Of a stretch of DNA of 64,000 nt, positions 20,280 through 31,900 are shown one piece after another. Every line of letters begins with the position of its first letter. Position 1 is the first letter of the stretch. Source of the DNA: Stramenopiles sp. TOSAG23-6 (lineage: Eukaryota; Sar); contig LT635912.1 of NCBI GenBank assembly GCA_900128565.1, forward strand, positions 1 to 64,000. The letters are read 5' to 3'. Under the pieces are notes generated by a model. The model had not been told where the DNA came from, ran no database searches, and saw nothing but the letters and a program-made list of their open reading frames with translations. A program made the translations under genes and the position numbers.

Positions 20280-21827
20280 TTACTCCTTCTCCTCTATCCA
20301 AGCTTTGAGTGATTTCATTCTTTTTAGGTCAACATCTTCATTTAATTTAACTATTTGAAGTATGTTGTCATTCCCTTTTTGATCGATATTTCTCAATTGT
20401 TCATCGATTCTTCTCCTTTTGCCAATCTTCATACGTGCCTCTTTATTCAAAATTCCTTGGACATCAAATACAATGTCTCTTGCTTTTTTATGATTATACG
20501 GACGGTGGATCGAAAATATCGGGTTCTCGAATATCATGTCGGCCTGCAACTTCCTCCATTCTAACTTGATATTTCGAGATGCTCCGAGTTGAAACCACGC
20601 TCCAAGTTGAAACCACCGACATTCAGGAGAATAATCTTGGTCAGTACTCGAATCATCTCGACTAGTACTCGAATCTATTGCTTTATCGTCTGATAATTTC
20701 TTACATGTTCCCTCTGCGTGATTCCCATGTGTAATTATATAACTGCTTCCATGCGTCATTCCATGCGTCATTCGACGCCTGGTTCTGGTAAATACCTCGA
20801 CTTCAGAAAAATGTCCCGTTTCTTGATTTCCTTCTAGCGGGTCCACAACGACAACCCAGTCTTTATCTGGCAAAATACAACTCTTCAAGGGAACCATTCC
20901 ATCATTGTATCTGGCTAAATTTTGAAAAGGTTGTTTACCAGTGATCTTACTAATGAATTTTCCAAATGCTCTTCTCCATGGCTTTTCAAATATGCGGAAA
21001 GAAACCAATTTGAGGATTCTAGAAAATATATTTCCCGGGTGATATCCATCAGCTGTATAGCCGCACAGGGCACCATCAATTAGATTTTTTCCCACAATAT
21101 ATTTTACGAGACTTTTGTCCGAATCATCTTTAAAAAAATGTATCCTTTGCAGACTTTTATACGCTTCGCCAGCTTTACCACGATCAGTACAGTATTGTCC
21201 ATACGGAATGCGAGCTTTTTTTGCCAATATTCCAACTGTTGCAAAAAAACCCGCTCTCAAAAGTTTAAAAGGGTTGAGTAATTGCTTCTTTTCATAGTAG
21301 CACAGTCCTTTAACTACACTCTCCGCTGCTTTAGAACCCCTCCAAGGAGCTTGTGATGAAAACCATACCGTATAATCTTCCGACGTTTTGTCTTTGTTAA
21401 GTTCACAATGTCCGTTCTTCAAAGCTGCAGCCAAAAGTAAATTTCCCATACTATGGGTATATATTGTTGCTCCATTTATCGTTTTTGTACCAACACCATC
21501 TGCTTCTGCTTCTTCTGCTGCAGCACTAGCAGCTGCCGAATCTTCTTCCTCTGAGTCACCACTTTTAATAAGAAATCTGCACAAATCCTTCTGTAAATCC
21601 TGATTATACCAACCGTTGTGAATTGTGTCAGCATGCCAATAGTAAAATCTTTCGCAATGTTCTAAAACTTTTTCAATATTTGCTGCCCAGTAACCCGTTG
21701 TATCTTCTTTTGGATTATATTCTTCCTCTGTCAACTCCATTTCCCCTGCCCCATGGATAAAGAAACAATCTCTATTTGCCAAAGAAAATCTAGTAGCGTA
21801 CAAACTGAACAGTAGTAAGAGTAACAT
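20280..21827 (-). CDS. Secreted lipase-like alpha/beta hydrolase
   Basis: 515 residues, intronless, with an N-terminal signal peptide (MLLLLLFSLYATRFSLA). FFIHGAGEM resembles the oxyanion-hole region (HG-G) of alpha/beta hydrolases and IYTHSMGNLLLAAAL carries the nucleophile elbow T-H-S-M-G-N (a GxSxG variant with Thr in the first position), as in several eukaryotic lipase families. An Ala/Glu/Ser low-complexity loop (EEEDSAAASAAAEEAEADG) precedes the elbow. A candidate acid and His lie downstream (HGNHAEG). The C-terminal 100 residues are charged and have no counterpart I know. Substrate unknown. Confidence 0.65.
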   Translation of the reverse strand: MLLLLLFSLYATRFSLANRDCFFIHGAGEMELTEEEYNPKEDTTGYWAANIEKVLEHCERFYYWHADTIHNGWYNQDLQKDLCRFLIKSGDSEEEDSAAASAAAEEAEADGVGTKTINGATIYTHSMGNLLLAAALKNGHCELNKDKTSEDYTVWFSSQAPWRGSKAAESVVKGLCYYEKKQLLNPFKLLRAGFFATVGILAKKARIPYGQYCTDRGKAGEAYKSLQRIHFFKDDSDKSLVKYIVGKNLIDGALCGYTADGYHPGNIFSRILKLVSFRIFEKPWRRAFGKFISKITGKQPFQNLARYNDGMVPLKSCILPDKDWVVVVDPLEGNQETGHFSEVEVFTRTRRRMTHGMTHGSSYIITHGNHAEGTCKKLSDDKAIDSSTSRDDSSTDQDYSPECRWFQLGAWFQLGASRNIKLEWRKLQADMIFENPIFSIHRPYNHKKARDIVFDVQGILNKEARMKIGKRRRIDEQLRNIDQKGNDNILQIVKLNEDVDLKRMKSLKAWIEEKE

Positions 21828-22191
21828 TTGTGTATTCTATATAGTATATACAGTCGTGATTTATTATATCAATCAAATCTTCATTAATAAATTATTTCTT
21901 AGTAAAATTAAAGAAACAAAATAAAATACAGTGAACCTCGACTAGATTGTTAGATTTGTCTTTCAAAGATACGTATGTTTTTTTAAATTTTAATCCGTTA
22001 GTTAGAGTTTCGAGTCCGTTAAATTTAAAATCGACAGACATCAAACTACCTTGCGGCTTGCTAGCATTTGCTATTATTTTGCTATTTATATACCCATCAT
22101 CATCACTATTATTTCATCCTTGAATGATTTAAATATCATACCCTTACACAAATAACAAACATACGTATACACTAATCCAAATTGTCCCAAG
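21828..22191. other. Divergent intergenic (promoter) region, 364 bp
   Basis: Between two head-to-head genes; AT-rich with poly-A/T runs. No gene or family element found. Confidence 0.5.
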
Positions 22192-25100
22192 ATGACTATC
22201 AGAGTTTTCTATTTCCTCCTTTCGGTGATTACGTCAACTTCTGCAATGGAACTTCGTATGCCGGTTGAGTTCGAAGATCTAGAACTGGAGGGTGAAAACG
22301 GAGAGTTAATCTCAAAGTCAATGCAACATACCATCAATAGTGTCGCAAGGGCTCGCAGTGCACTTCTTTATGTCGAAACTATTGAGAATATTGTGAATGA
22401 TATTCAGTCGAGAATGCATGAATCTGAATATTGGATACCTCATTCTAAAGAAGCTTATGAAAACGATATAAGACGCGTTCTATTCACTGTTGAGAACGAA
22501 ATCAGTGGTTTGAGTTCTTTCTTCCGCGGGATTTCTTCAATGTGTGCCTCAAACGATGTGGAAGCATTTGACTGCATTGAATTACACAATCTTCGCGAGC
22601 AATTTTTTACTTTAACAAATAAGATTGAATCCCGCAAGGAAAATTTTGTAACTCATCTTGCAAAAATAAAGCCTTTGCACTCAATAAGTGCAAATATTTA
22701 TTCTGACAGCGCGATTGTAAATAAAATCGAAAAAATAGTCAAAAATATTGAAATTAAGACTGTGCTTTTGCAACGATTAAAATATAACTCGTCGCTCCAA
22801 ATTGACAATTTGCATTCTCGGATAGCAGAAGCGCAAAACGAACTTTTTGGATCAAGTTTAACGTGTGAAGCAGCACTGAATGAAGTTCAAAATCTTGACT
22901 TTGATGTTAGTCATATTGAAAAAGTATTACTTCGCCATACACTTTCGTCACTTTGTTCTCAGTTTAAAAGCATAAAAAAAGTAAACGCAGTGCAAAGTTT
23001 ATCAGATGCTTATGCAGGGGTTCAAGATGCAAATGATACTATATCAGTTTTGAAAACATTAAAGGAAGTTGATATGTACCACGTAAAAATTCCGGAAGGA
23101 CCAAATATTACCAATGCTTTCACTTTTCAACCATATCCCAGAAAAAAAGATTATACAGTTCGATTAATGAACATTCACAATGAATGGAATCAAGAAAGAG
23201 ATCACGCAGGAAAAGTACTCGATACATTTTACAAGGAAAGCGATGGGGAACCTGGATTACTAAGAACTCAACAATCTCCAAGAGCTAGGTTTCCTGTAAA
23301 GGATAAAGACTTTGATTCATTCAAAACCAAACAACTTTCCCGTGGAATGCCAGTGGCTTTGATTATTGGGGAAAGTTTAAAGCCTATCATCGAGGCAAAC
23401 AGCTACAAATTTCGGGGGCGTATGAAATTTGTTGAATATGATTCCGACATAATGCCTGGTGTCATTGACGCAAAACATTCACACAAGAACAAAAGAGGAT
23501 TAAATGGTATCATAATATACTTCAATTTTCGTAAGTTTTCATATTCTGGGAAGCTTTTGTCTAGTGATTGTGAAAGTAGTGTCTATAACCTAAGTTCATT
23601 TTTAGATGTCTATGCGTATTCGATATCAATCACCGGAGGAGGAAAACAAAGTGACAAAACACATGTGAGAAAATACTACCCCCTGAAGACAGGAACACGT
23701 CGGCAACCACCTGATATTAACTTGTGTGATATCGAAGATTTTGGTAGGGATGCCATTCATGTGGAGAATATTCAATCATTGAATATCTTGAAAATGCAGT
23801 CTAGACCTCTTGTATTAGTGTTTTCAATTGATCACGAAATGGACAAAATAGCTCGTGTTCTCGCAGCTAAATATGTAAATCGTATGACATTTGCAGATAT
23901 TAAAATTGGAACTTCGTTAGCATCAACATACTTTAAAGATGTAACCGAGGCAGCGGTAATTGTATACACTAACCATGTGGAATGGGACGATCAATCAAGT
24001 ATCTCAGAATTTACTTTATCTGAATATCTTGAGTTTTATGCAAATCCTATTGGTGACATTGAAATAATATCAGATCCCTTTGCAAGAGAATTACGCAAAT
24101 TTGCTGAAGTGAGTACTATCCGAGATAACATCGTTGCTGAGTCTAAAGATATTAAAACTTTAAGTCGATCAATGATGAATCTTTCACCAACTTCTCAAAA
24201 TATTGTAGCACCTAATGAACTCTCAGCTTTATCTGCTGGGATTTCTACATCCGCGACTGGGCATACTGAATCGACCACAGAAGTATCATCCCCCCAAGAT
24301 GGCGTTTCTCTTCTTGGTAGTCATGTCTTTGAAGAGTATACGAATGACAAAAGTGGCATGTTTGAAAGAAATCATATTAAGTCTGGGGATCTTTCAAATG
24401 GTTCCTATTTTGTGTACAAAAGTGACCTTAATTCACCTTCACTGCGGAATTCAGATACTTTTCCCAACGAAACTTTCCCAGCCGAAAGGTTATCAGAAAG
24501 CGATGGTGGCGAAGGTTTGATACTTTTAGAGATTTTAGCGGCAAAATTTCTACGCCTAAGTGTTTTTTTGAAAAGCAACAATCGTAATCCCCGAGTAAAT
24601 AAAGGGAATAGCGATACTATAGACAAGTCTAGTGAAGACATTAAAAGAGTGGATTCAGTAAATAATGGTTCAGCGGTTGCATTACTTGATTTATTGCGTT
24701 CTGGTATTCAACAGAAATACAATGAGTGTAAAGAAAATAGAAGCCTGGTTTGTATAAATCATCTTAATATGCTTGCAAAGCGGCATGACATTACTATTAG
24801 AAAGGATATTCGTTATATTCATCAAGAGGTACTTAGAACAATGTCTATGGTTAAAGCTGTAAATGAAAATGACGTTATGGTAAGAAACCATATGCTCAAT
24901 TATCAGAAACTTGAACTTGCAGAAAGCGAAAAGAGACACAAAGCTGCTCAAATATCTGCAAAGCATGAAGAACTTGAAATCAATCTTGGTATACAGCAGC
25001 AAGTCATCGACAATCTGACTAAAGAAGCATGGAAATTACTTCGTCAAGTCCTTCCGCAAATCACGGAGGTACACAAAGCAAAAGAAAGAGCTGATCTAAA

Positions 25101-25652
25101 AGATTTATTAATTTGTCTTGGAATTTTAGAAAATAGACTTACATTAGTAAATCCAGGTCTCCTTTCTGTGTGCAATGCGATAGATGGTGCTATACAGGCA
25201 AGAGTATGTTCAAGCGCCATATTAATGAATATGTCTGATTCATTCTTACCGGCCATGCATGCTGTATGGACATCCAGAAGAGCAATTGATGTTGTACATA
25301 CATCGGATACAGGTTTTTCATGTACTTCGGAGAGAGAATCCAATACAAGTAGAAACATTCTCGGTGTACAGATTCATATAAAATGGCCACAAAATTATTT
25401 TGAATGCTTACTCCAAGGGAAAGAAGTTTTTACTTATGCATGTAGTATTGGAACTCTGGATCGTCGAGTGCAATTACCTGTAATACGCGAACTAGATGAT
25501 GAAATACTTCAACGTTTGAAAGAAGATCCTGTATGTTTTATTTTTTTTCAATTTCGAATTTTTTTTTCGTACGAAATTGTGTACCTAACAATTTTTTTTA
25601 GATTTTTTTTTAGAAATATTTTTCCAAAATACATGGGTGGGCAGCAGAATAA
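22192..25652 (+). CDS. Large secretory protein with thioredoxin-fold-like segments and coiled coils
   Basis: Exon 1 is 22192-25530 (1113 codons) with a signal peptide (FYFLLSVITSTSAM). Segments around residues 395-450 (PVALIIGESLKPIIEAN) and 540-610 (RPLVLVFSIDHEMDKIARVL, then MTFADIKIGTSLASTYF) have the spacing of PDI-type thioredoxin-like domains without CxxC. Long helical stretches lie N- and C-terminal. With the family ACAT end (intron 25531-25634) the protein ends LKEDPGWAAE at 25652; if a CAG ten bases further on is used, a basic tail of about 30 residues follows, to 25728. The end is therefore unsettled. Likely an ER or secreted scaffold; no family name given. Confidence 0.65.
25531..25634 (+). 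mobile_element. Introner copy 8, secretory protein gene
   Basis: 104 bp, GTATGT...CCAAAATACAT. Two AG dinucleotides after CTAAC and a CAG 10 bp downstream make alternative ends possible. Confidence 0.75.
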
Positions 25653-25755
25653 GAGACTCGATCAACATACTCGGAAAGAAATTGAAATTCCTAGGAAAAG
25701 AAAGTCAATAAAACCATTTTTCAAATAAAAGATTTTAATGATTTTTTTTATTAAT

Positions 25756-26193
25756 TCAGCATTGATTACTCCTGGATATACTTTTTAATCCTTGAATACT
25801 ATGCCGTGATTTCTTGAGCCTAGAATTAATAAAGACCCATTCTCTCAAGAAATTTAACCTCGTTGTAACATCAAACATATAAGGAACAATCATTGGTAAA
25901 GGTTTTTCGGTCAACAGCACACAAAATACCATCGAAAAGTTTGGTTTAACCGGACACGGAATTGGAGGGGACAATAATATTTGTTTTACCTTGTCAAAAT
26001 CAAATCCGGTGTCTATTTCTAATCTATTTACAATAACATTTTTTTTACCTTTGCTCTCAACGAGAATTCCACAGTTTTTGACAGGTAAAGGAATAACTCT
26101 AGTCCCGTTTGTCCGTCTAACCCTACAACACTCTTTCGCAACAAGTCCCTCCAGCCATGACTTTACCTCTGTCTCAACTTTATCTGAAACCAT
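25756..26193 (-). CDS. Hypothetical protein, 145 aa
   Basis: Open frame from the ATG at 26193 (MVSDKVETEVKSWLEG); the frame is open further upstream to 26379, but that part reads through a palindromic promoter-like element and is hydrophobic noise, so the internal ATG is preferred. Contains VPYMFDVTTRLNFLREW and a basic C-terminus. No family recognised. Confidence 0.5.
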   Translation of the reverse strand: MVSDKVETEVKSWLEGLVAKECCRVRRTNGTRVIPLPVKNCGILVESKGKKNVIVNRLEIDTGFDFDKVKQILLSPPIPCPVKPNFSMVFCVLLTEKPLPMIVPYMFDVTTRLNFLREWVFINSRLKKSRHSIQGLKSISRSNQC

Positions 26194-26327
26194 TTTCGTA
26201 CTGGAAAAATAAAGTAGTTGAATGAAAAGTGGACTGGTCACGCTGAATTTCAAAAAAAAAACACGAAATACTGCCGAAAAAAGATCGTTACTTTTTAGAG
26301 CGAGTTTGTGAAAAGATGAAAACGAAA

Positions 26328-26349
26328 TTGGTACGAAAATTCGTACCAA
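26328..26349. promoter_or_regulatory. Perfect inverted repeat in divergent promoter
   Basis: Two 10-bp arms, TTGGTACGAA and TTCGTACCAA, with a 2-bp centre. The arms match the palindromic core of the intron family. It sits between head-to-head genes (starts at 26193 and 26447), so it may be a shared operator or a solo element. Confidence 0.55.
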
Positions 26350-26446
26350 ATTTTTTTTTTCAGAAACACAAATGGCCAAGCGGCATGAAAAGATCCAATA
26401 CGTCGTGTAGGAACACCGGTTTAGTTACTGGTTGGAAAAATAAACA

Positions 26447-27844
26447 ATGAAAGTGTCACTATTTTTGTTGAATTTATTCACACTCACATGTGTATATGCA
26501 AATGATTCGTGGGTAAAAAAATTGAACAACTGTTTTTATACTTGCTGTCAAAAAGATACGTGTGACGCAGCGAAATGCACTTCGCCTGATGGGAAAGGTG
26601 GCTTTGACTGTTGTGCGGATGAAAAAGCTTGGGGTGAAAAACAAACGTGTCAACAGGGATGGAACACGAAACCTTTGGGCAACTTGGATCTAGAAGTATA
26701 TACTTGTGTCAGTTCTTCAGGTAAACAGGATAATTCAAAGTGTACTTCTCCGGATATGAAAGGTGGGTTTGATTGCATCGTCTCTCGGGCTTACGGAGAA
26801 CCAATGACATGTGCAGACGGTTATCACTCTAAACCTTTACCAAAGGCTGGCGTTGAACACGAGAAACACATAAACAAATGGCAGAAACATCACTTCCAAA
26901 AGCAGTGTCAACATTGGGATAAGCATCGGGAGAATTTGTGGATGAAAAAAAAGAAATTTTGTACTGAACCTGGAGCAAATCCTCATTCTTGCAAAAAGTA
27001 CTTTGGTAAGTTTCACTGGTGTAAGATGAATGCAAAACACGATATGAAATGTGCCGATTGGATCAATGGTGTTAAAGAAGATGATTTGATGTCTCGAAAA
27101 TTTGCGTGTCTGCCACACAAAGATGAAATCGACCAACACTTGATTTCGTTTGGCCTTCCGAACCCAATGAGTTGGCCTTCATTAACTCAGTTTGTCGAAA
27201 AAAGTGTCGACAAATTCGCAGCAGAATGGAAAGATGGATTTTGGAATCAAGAAGACCATCGTGGTACAATGCCAGAGAAACCACATGATCATCTTTTAGC
27301 TGGAGCCTGCAAAAAATGGTTCAAAAAAGTGTTTTGGTGCAAGCGTCATGTCAAGGAAAACAAAGAATGTGCCAAGTGGCTTGATAATGTCGTTTCAAAG
27401 GTTTGGAAAAAGAAAGTGAAAGCATGCAAACGTCACAAGGGATGTGTTGATTCTGGTTTGGAGCCTGATGATGAAATTGATTGGGATGACGTTGATACTG
27501 ACGATTGTGATGGTCGCGAGTGTTCAGATTGGAAACCTGGATTTTGGAATGAAGACGAGGAAGTCATGTATTCTAAAATGAAAAACAAAAAACAACATAA
27601 GCATCACCACCACCACCACCACGCAAAACATGTCATTATCCCAGTCGCAGTCGGTCTTGTGAGCTTCATTCTTGGTTTATTTACGAATAAATTGAGACGA
27701 AGATGTAAAAAAAAGACGTTGGACTCCGTTAATGATCGAAGTGTGTATGTTGCCAATGTTACTCCCCCGGTATTACCTGCTGTGCTTGTGGCATCAACAG
27801 TTAATCAGAAAATGGATTTTACTCTGGATGATCCAGAAGTTTAG
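26447..27844 (+). CDS. Secreted Cys-rich type I membrane protein with internal duplication and His tract
   Basis: 465 residues, intronless. Signal peptide KVSLFLLNLFTLTCVYA; two CTSPDxKGGFDC units (about 45-110); then two copies of a Cys/Trp module, CKKYFGKFHWCK...CADW...ACLPHK and CKKWFKKVFWCK...CAKW...ACKRHK, each followed by WKxGFWN. A tract of seven His precedes a single transmembrane helix (HVIIPVAVGLVSFILGLFTN) and a short cytosolic tail. Even Cys spacing suggests disulphide-bonded modules. Possibly a metal-binding or surface protein; no named family. Confidence 0.65.
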   Translation: MKVSLFLLNLFTLTCVYANDSWVKKLNNCFYTCCQKDTCDAAKCTSPDGKGGFDCCADEKAWGEKQTCQQGWNTKPLGNLDLEVYTCVSSSGKQDNSKCTSPDMKGGFDCIVSRAYGEPMTCADGYHSKPLPKAGVEHEKHINKWQKHHFQKQCQHWDKHRENLWMKKKKFCTEPGANPHSCKKYFGKFHWCKMNAKHDMKCADWINGVKEDDLMSRKFACLPHKDEIDQHLISFGLPNPMSWPSLTQFVEKSVDKFAAEWKDGFWNQEDHRGTMPEKPHDHLLAGACKKWFKKVFWCKRHVKENKECAKWLDNVVSKVWKKKVKACKRHKGCVDSGLEPDDEIDWDDVDTDDCDGRECSDWKPGFWNEDEEVMYSKMKNKKQHKHHHHHHHAKHVIIPVAVGLVSFILGLFTNKLRRRCKKKTLDSVNDRSVYVANVTPPVLPAVLVASTVNQKMDFTLDDPEV

Positions 27845-28089
27845 AAAAGAAGTCTATTTTGTACATATTACTGTATAATATATAAAAAAAATATATATAT
27901 TAATTTTTAGTTTGGCCGTTATGTAACGGTTAATTATTTTTAGTAAACGTTAACTGAAAACACTACGTACTACGTAGTAGGTTCGTCTCTTTCATTTCTT
28001 CGGCTTTACGGTATTTCACAAAGTAGGTGAGTGCTCACAGCTTTTGTCATTACTGAAAGTTCCCAAATCATCTGATATCTATTTTACAA

Positions 28090-28578
28090 ATGAACATTAA
28101 AGCTGCCAGAGGCCTAGATAGAGGCCCCACAGATAGGGAAAGTCTTCAGCCAGAAAATAAACGCTGTTGGACCGAATACACTAAAGACGGACAGAAACAG
28201 AGAAGACCTGAACCGAAGGGTTGCGTCTGCTACTTCCCTTGGATCCTATTTTGTGGCTGGCCTCTCTGTGTCTGTTATCATGATTGTGGAGAAGAGTGTG
28301 AGCGTTGGATTGATATATGTTGTAGATGCCAATGTAATCGCTGTAAAAAATGTTTATGTTTTGGGAAGGAATGCAACGAAAAATCTTGTACGTGTTGTAC
28401 TTGCTGTCAAAGTGGTACAGCTGCAGCTAAAAAATTGCGAGTCAAACATCGAGAATGCTGTGAGTGCGACTGTATTAGCAACTCTTGTGGAAATCGATAT
28501 TCAGGCTGTAACAATTGTTGTGTACGTTGTGTATGCATTCAGTGTCCACATTGCTGTAGGAATTCACTATGCTGGTAA
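28090..28578 (+). CDS. Cysteine-rich hypothetical protein
   Basis: 162 codons from ATG at 28090; roughly one residue in five of the last 120 is Cys in CC, CxC and CxxC patterns (CCRCQCNRCKKCLCFGKEC). The +1 frame is also open and Val-rich, but each Val there follows a codon ending in T, which shows selection acts on TGT/TGC codons of this frame. The stop codon overlaps GGTAAGT, a canonical donor. Downstream, 28705-28851 is open in a protein-like frame (HFEEINPARSNRISAAYDES) ending at TAA and could be a last exon; only a weaker donor (GTAGGA at 28555) would join it in frame. Confidence 0.5.
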   Translation: MNIKAARGLDRGPTDRESLQPENKRCWTEYTKDGQKQRRPEPKGCVCYFPWILFCGWPLCVCYHDCGEECERWIDICCRCQCNRCKKCLCFGKECNEKSCTCCTCCQSGTAAAKKLRVKHRECCECDCISNSCGNRYSGCNNCCVRCVCIQCPHCCRNSLCW

Positions 28579-28971
28579 GTTTTAACAAACAAACGATTCT
28601 TCGTGTATAAAAGACTCAATAAAATATTGGGTCTCGAAATTACTTACATAAAATCATCACCAACAAGAATAACTTTTACGATATACCACATAAAATATCT
28701 CGGAGCATATCATATATCTAGATGGGCACTTTGAAGAAATTAACCCAGCAAGGTCAAATAGAATTAGCGCTGCTTATGACGAATCAGAGCTTCACCCACG
28801 AAACGAAATGACGGAGGACAAACAAAAAACACACGAAGAAATGCAAAGATAATAAAAATAGATTTTATGAATATATTTGTAAAAATGTTTTGTTGCAATC
28901 AAAAACTATATTCAAATCAAGTCTTCGTTGGACAAGAAAAAAATACCCGAATTTTCCTTGCTGTAGTGGCA
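28579..28971. other. Region between Cys-rich gene and UBA1, with candidate exon
   Basis: 393 bp. About 28705-28851 is open and acidic/charged in the frame GHFEEINPARSNRIS...EEMQR followed by TAA; preceded by TATCTAG, a plausible 3' splice site. Otherwise AT-rich, containing AATAAA-like polyadenylation signals. Confidence 0.35.
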
Positions 28972-31900
28972 TTAATTAACGATTTCGTACCTAACTTGTG
29001 GCAGATCCACGTCTTCGTCATCTTCATCGACACAGCATACTTCAAAAACTAGATACTTTGTTCCACGTCTTAAAGGTACTTTAGATATATCTGGTGCCAA
29101 GACTTCCATTAACTTTGGCATTCGCTCTGCAATCTTTTTTTTTGATGAAAAAAATGAGTAAATAATTGCAGTTCCGTAACTGATCATCGCTACATTAACA
29201 CCATATCGGGTTTTAAAAGATTCAATGAACTTGGATAAAGTAAGAGGACCAGATAATTCTACTTTATCCCATATTGAGAATTTATGATGTACTCCATTTA
29301 ACTTATATTCGACAGTTTGTGGCGGTAAAGGTTCGGATAACGCAAATAATGGCAATGCTAAATTCACAAAAGCATTTCGATATGCTTCCAAAGATTTACC
29401 CTGAAAATATTTGTACATTTCTAAAGAAATCAAACCAGTCACCATTGCGGTAGTTGTTGCTATTGCAGGGATAATTTTACCGGCAATTTGCTTCGCTTCG
29501 TGCTTGTTAACTTCTTTTATACGATAATTTCGTGCACGAAGATTACCACACGATGTGATAAAGTCCATATGCCAATTTTTCTCATCATCTTTTTCAAATT
29601 CAATCGGTTCCATTTTGTATCCAGCAAACTTTGAAGGTGGCGGAAGAGCTTTTATAAAATGATCTCTTTCCTGATCTATACTAGACTTACTGCTTGCAAC
29701 ACTATCAATTTTCTTCTGCTCTGCGTCATCTTTAGCAATGGTTACACCATCTATCGGAGTAAAATCAGGTACAATTACATTTTCAAGTCGATCACGGAAA
29801 AATGATATGTCTTTATTACCCTTCAAATTGTAGTTGAAAGCGCGTAAGTTTGCAGCAGCCATGATAAATCTCATATGTTCAGGATCATCAATATCAAAGA
29901 CTACAGGATTAGGTGCACGTTTTGTTCCAGACCAAAATGGATTTCCATGAGAGTCGACTTGATCTATTGGGAAATTATATAATAATTGAGAAATACTATT
30001 GAAAAACATAAATTGGAATTTCAATCTTGCCCAAACAACGCATTCTGCAAACGTCACAGGCTTATCAGTAACAAGAGAGGACAGCACAGCTTCAAGAGTT
30101 GGAAGTTCGTTGGCTTGATCAAGGGAAGATAAAAAAGCATTCTTATCCGTTATATAATTGTTTGCATTCTCAGCAGCTTGTTTGAACTCACCTTCAAAGA
30201 CGTCTCTTGCCCATTGAAGAACATGCTCAATTTTGTGAGGGAAATTTTTCAATGTACATATAGGGACACTTTGTTCCGGTGGATCACGACTTGCGCCGTA
30301 ATTTTCAGTCAAATCTGGTACAACAATTTGTGTGTTTCCTTTTGTACCTAAAGTTCCAGACTCAAACATTGTTTTCTTGTAGTAAACACATCTTTGATCA
30401 ATATAAAGACGAGCATCCACATTATCAAGAGCGGTACAAACACCACTTAGCGAAGCCCAAAATGAATCGTCAAAAGTTTGTTCAGTATCAGCACCAACCC
30501 TTACCTCATAAGCTTTAATATTCATCTGTTTATTCATTTCTCGAGCAGCACGTGCAGCAGCGGTTGATTTAGCATGACCAATGTCACTAGATCTAAATAA
30601 AAATTGCCTAGATAAATTTGATTTTTCAATTTGATCCATATCAGTAACATATACTCCAGATTGTTTTTGAGTTTTAGTACTTTTAGAACAAGAAGTATTT
30701 GATGTTGCAATTCCCATCATTGCCCAATTCTTCAGCATCTCACAGCCAATAGCGCCGGCGCCTACAAGAAAAAGTGATTGTTGGCGAATGTTTTGTTGCA
30801 AAGTCTTACCAAATACTGCAATTTGTCCATCGTATCGCGTACCAATTACTTCGTATTCACTTGGTGGTAGTGGATATTTTACAGGCAAACATTCCACGGC
30901 ATCAAAATAAAACCACTGTTTAATTGGGGTAAATTTACCTGAACATGCTTTCAATACTTCCTGACCGGCAATACCACCAATCAAAGCGGCCATGGGGTTA
31001 AGATTTCCACGAGCGGAACACGAAAGCTTAGTCAAAATCGACTCTGCTGCATCATTGATTTCTGCAACTGTAAAACTACCACTAGTTTTAGCGGAAGAAT
31101 TCATTGAACGAGCTATATCAACTAACTTCCTTGCATCATTTATGCAGCCGGAACGTGGTAGCTGTCCACCACTAGAACGACAAAATGCGTCAAGTGCACG
31201 AAATCCAAGATGAAGAACGGGTGAATGCTCCATTTTTCCAAAATCACTCAACAGGAATTCTCCTGGACAGGAAAACGATTCACGAAGAGGCATAAAAGAC
31301 ATTGTTTTTGGTTGCTTTACCTGACGGAAATAGCCACCACGTTCATGTGCAGTATAATTCGTTGTGTTTTCAATTGAAAATGAGTAAGGATTTCTCACTG
31401 TTACACGTCGAGGCTTGGAGTTATTCAGTTGGACCATTCCTTCTACTTCATCAAATGTCACGAAATCCCCTGTTTCAAGACCATGACGAACATTATCATG
31501 CGTGGTTACAACACCAGGCGAGTCTTGCGTTATGATACTTATCAATCCTCTAGCTTCATTTTCTCCGGACGTGTCCGAGACAACAAAGTTTTTCCCAAAA
31601 TCACAGAAAATACGCGCAAAAACACCACGAATATCGGCACTGATAAAGTATACACCATTTGAGTGACAAATATCATTTACACGAAGTAACTCTTCCTCTG
31701 AGCAACCAGTCATAACAACCAAAGAATATTGTGATATTGTCGATTCTTCTAGGAATCCTGAAACCTGTTGGACTCTAACGTATTGATTAAGTTCCTGTAA
31801 CTTTTCTACACAAGCAGCAGCTCGAGATTTTCCAGCACGACAATCTTCTTCGGTAATATAAAACTGCGATGACATATCCGTAAACTGAGAGGGTTCATCG

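Noticed and set aside
20230-20290. tRNA-like B box (GGTTCAATTC on the minus strand)
   Set aside because: No matching T stem, acceptor stem or A box could be found around it.
28253-28585. Val-rich +1 frame over the Cys-rich gene
   Set aside because: Nearly every Val codon follows T, which is explained by TGT/TGC codons selected in the Cys-rich frame.
28972-29000. Introner-like GTTAGGTACGAAATC at the end of UBA1
   Set aside because: It encodes QVRYEI, the normal conserved C-terminus of UBA1 (compare YVRYT), so the similarity is coincidental.
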